DNA of 36,672 bases from Planctomycetaceae bacterium (GTDB taxonomy: Bacteria > Planctomycetota > Planctomycetia > Planctomycetales > Planctomycetaceae). The notes beneath the pieces are model-generated. The model was not told where the DNA came from. It searched no databases and saw nothing but the letters and a program-made list of their open reading frames with translations. This document shows positions 34,987-36,672 of this stretch, in pieces (position 1 is the first letter of the stretch; every line of letters begins with the position of its first letter). The position numbers were made by a program, and so were the translations under genes. The stretch spans positions 1 to 36,672 of the forward strand of contig PBOJ01000076.1 of assembly GCA_002724315.1 (NCBI GenBank), in the 5' to 3' direction.

Positions 34987-35095
34987 GGCGGGTGGTTCCG
35001 GGATGAGTGGTCGTTGCCCAGCGAATGTAGCAGAGTTGCCCCCCGGCCTTCATCACCGACAATGGCTACTCACCTCCAGCACGGAGCCAACCACG

Positions 35096-35905
35096 ATGGA
35101 CCTCGCTCTTTCCGAACATGTCGCCGTTGTCACCGGTGGGGCCAGTGGAATCGGCCGCGCCGTGGTGGCGGGTTTCCTGGCCGAGGGGACACGGGTGGCG
35201 ATCTGGGACATCGCCGACACGGTCGACACCACCGCCGACGAACTTTCCGCCGGTGGCGGACCGACGGTGATCGGTGTCCGGGTCGACGTGACTGATGACG
35301 CCTCGATCAAAGCGGCCATCGGGAGAACGGTTGAGGCCCTGGGTCCGATTGACCACCTGGTTCACTGTGCCGCCATCGGGTCCGGACACTTTGGGTATCC
35401 CTTCACCAATCTCAATCCGGATGATTGGTCCCGAACCCTGGACGTCAACATCATGGGCATGGTCCGGGTTGCTCATGCGGTGGCCACCGGGATGGTCGAA
35501 CGCAGCAGCGGGACGATGGTTTTTCTGGCCAGTGTCGCCGGGCAGTTCGGCTCGCAGACCGACCCCCCGTACAGCGCGGCCAAGGCGGCCAACATCAATT
35601 TTGCCCAGTGCGTGGCCAAGGACCTGGCCGAACACGGGATCCGGGTCAACACGATCTGTCCCGGAATGATCGAGACACCGTTGAACCGCGGTGTGTGGCA
35701 GGCCTGGAACGATCGGCAGCCGGAGGAAGAGAAGCAGGACTATCACGAGTGGGCTGCGGGGAAGATTGGCAACGTTGTACCGCTGGGTCGCTGGCAGCAG
35801 CCCGAGGATGTCGCCGACATGGCCGTGTTTCTTTCTTCCAAACGGTCCCACAACGTCACCGGCCAGACGATCAACGTTGACGGTGGCTTCATCATGCATT
35901 CGTAG
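35096..35905 (+). CDS. Short-chain dehydrogenase/reductase
   Basis: 269 aa from ATG 35096 (GGAG at 35083-35086, 9 nt upstream). Classical SDR: nucleotide loop T13-G-G-A-S-G-I-G20, acidic WDIAD after strand 2 suggesting NAD rather than NADP, catalytic S146, Y159 and K163 (YSAAK). The usual NNAG after strand 4 reads HCAAIG. The C-terminal INVDGGF is typical. Likely oxidises a sugar or other secondary alcohol. It is followed after 12 nt by the BNR-like gene. Confidence 0.92.
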   Translation: MDLALSEHVAVVTGGASGIGRAVVAGFLAEGTRVAIWDIADTVDTTADELSAGGGPTVIGVRVDVTDDASIKAAIGRTVEALGPIDHLVHCAAIGSGHFGYPFTNLNPDDWSRTLDVNIMGMVRVAHAVATGMVERSSGTMVFLASVAGQFGSQTDPPYSAAKAANINFAQCVAKDLAEHGIRVNTICPGMIETPLNRGVWQAWNDRQPEEEKQDYHEWAAGKIGNVVPLGRWQQPEDVADMAVFLSSKRSHNVTGQTINVDGGFIMHS

Positions 35906-35917
35906 CGAGAACCGATC

Positions 35918-36672
35918 ATGCGGATCAGCGATACCGGCCTGGTTTTTGATTCAGCCACCGTCGACGGCCCATTGCGGGTGTGCTCGTTTTGCTCGCTGTT
36001 GCAACGCGAAAACGGAACGCTGCTGGTGTCGTTCCGGCGGGGTTCGTCGAAGGACTCGGACGACGGAAACGTGGTGATTTGCGAATCGACCGATCACGGC
36101 AACACCTGGTCGGTGATCAGCGAAGGGTTTGAGTCTTCGTTCGAAGATCTGCCGGGTGAGATCCGGTCGACCGAGTTGGCCGAACTGGCCGACGGCCGGT
36201 TGCTGGCGGTTCAGGGCTGGGTTGACCGGTCCGGGGGTAGCGGAGGACTGCGGAATGCCGAGACCGATACGATTCTGACTGTGCACCTGTTGCAGGATTT
36301 TTCGACTGATGGTGGTCGCAGCTGGGGTGATCGTCGGGTTTTGAAGCGGAACGCGGTTCTCAGTGGACCGGTACTGCGTTTGCCGGGTCGGGGCTGGCTG
36401 GCGACCAGCGAGTTCTCTCATGCGGGCACTCCCGAACGCGAGCGGTTCCACGGGGCCTACGCACACCTCAGTACCGACGGCGTGGATTTCGGGACCGCCG
36501 TTGATGTCGTCGACGAGGATCCCGATATCTTCTATTACGACCAGCGACAGCGGGTCTGTCCCCGGACGGGTCGTCCGGTGGCGATGTTCTGGACCTACGA
36601 CAACCGGGCCGAAGCCGACATCGAGATGCACATGGCGTGGGGGGACGCCGAATCCCTGACGTGGGAAACTCC
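35918..36672 (+). CDS. Sialidase/BNR-repeat-like protein (partial, runs off the edge)
   Basis: ATG at 35918; open to the end of the window (251 codons and 2 nt). Asp-box-like motifs STDHGNTWS and STDGGRSW are present, with a third weaker one, STDGVDFG. These define the BNR six-bladed beta-propeller of sialidases and related glycosidases. No signal peptide. Function of such planctomycete proteins is usually unproven; it could be a glycoside hydrolase or a lectin-like protein. Probably an operon with the dehydrogenase. The C-terminal half is outside the window. Confidence 0.85.
   Translation, partial: MRISDTGLVFDSATVDGPLRVCSFCSLLQRENGTLLVSFRRGSSKDSDDGNVVICESTDHGNTWSVISEGFESSFEDLPGEIRSTELAELADGRLLAVQGWVDRSGGSGGLRNAETDTILTVHLLQDFSTDGGRSWGDRRVLKRNAVLSGPVLRLPGRGWLATSEFSHAGTPERERFHGAYAHLSTDGVDFGTAVDVVDEDPDIFYYDQRQRVCPRTGRPVAMFWTYDNRAEADIEMHMAWGDAESLTWET

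Overview
The window looks like chromosome of a planctomycete (Pirellulales/Planctomycetales type). The evidence is the gene content. There is a PSCyt1/DUF1549/DUF1553 protein paired with a DUF1501 protein, a second DUF1501 protein, a CotH/lamin-tail lipoprotein, a formylglycine-dependent sulfatase, several Tat-exported TIM-barrel or hydrolase proteins, and a cupredoxin-like secreted protein. The DNA is GC-rich, so long meaningless ORFs appear opposite real genes. GTG and TTG starts are common. I saw no integrase, transposase, CRISPR array or phage gene.

Layout: 52-5009 (minus) holds a large CotH surface lipoprotein and a class A beta-lactamase-fold lipoprotein. At 5010-5606 there is a gene-poor gap with a degenerate remnant of a formylglycine-generating-enzyme-like gene. 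At 5607-6553 (plus) are a small alpha/beta hydrolase and a DUF4345-like membrane protein, followed by a CAU-anticodon tRNA on the minus strand. At 6821-7911 (plus) an ARPP-1-like gene sits behind a near-consensus promoter carrying two inverted repeats. From 13567 down to 7923 (minus) there is a tight four-gene operon: PSCyt1/DUF1553, DUF1501, UxuA-like, SAM methyltransferase. A DinB-like protein (plus) and an OFA-type MFS transporter (minus) converge on a shared CTAG.

From 16071 to 21582 (plus) run six genes. The first three overlap by 4 nt each: an NHL-repeat secreted protein, 3-hexulose-6-phosphate synthase and 6-phospho-3-hexuloisomerase, the last two being the core of the ribulose monophosphate pathway. 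They are followed by a Gfo/Idh/MocA oxidoreductase, an unrecognised zinc-ribbon/membrane/TPR protein and an exported metallo-beta-lactamase-fold hydrolase. From 26707 down to 21670 (minus) are acetolactate synthase (catalytic subunit only) and an overlapping three-gene set: a 97-aa unknown, a MoxR-type AAA+ ATPase and a 629-aa unknown. This MoxR trio is my best candidate for an undescribed system.

From 29569 down to 27039 (minus) are a Tat-type DUF1501 protein, a cupredoxin-like protein and a 56-aa membrane protein. YifB/ComM lies at 29793-31346 (plus). From 34986 down to 31376 (minus) are a TIM-barrel isomerase, ATP sulfurylase and a sulfatase. At 35096 a short-chain dehydrogenase starts (plus), followed after 12 nt by a BNR/sialidase-like gene that runs off the right edge.

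The mix (sulfatase, sugar-phosphate isomerases, Gfo/Idh oxidoreductase, UxuA-like protein, sialidase-like protein, DUF1501/DUF1553) suggests a polysaccharide- or sulfated-glycan-using heterotroph with C1/formaldehyde handling. That is inference from families, not shown by the sequence.
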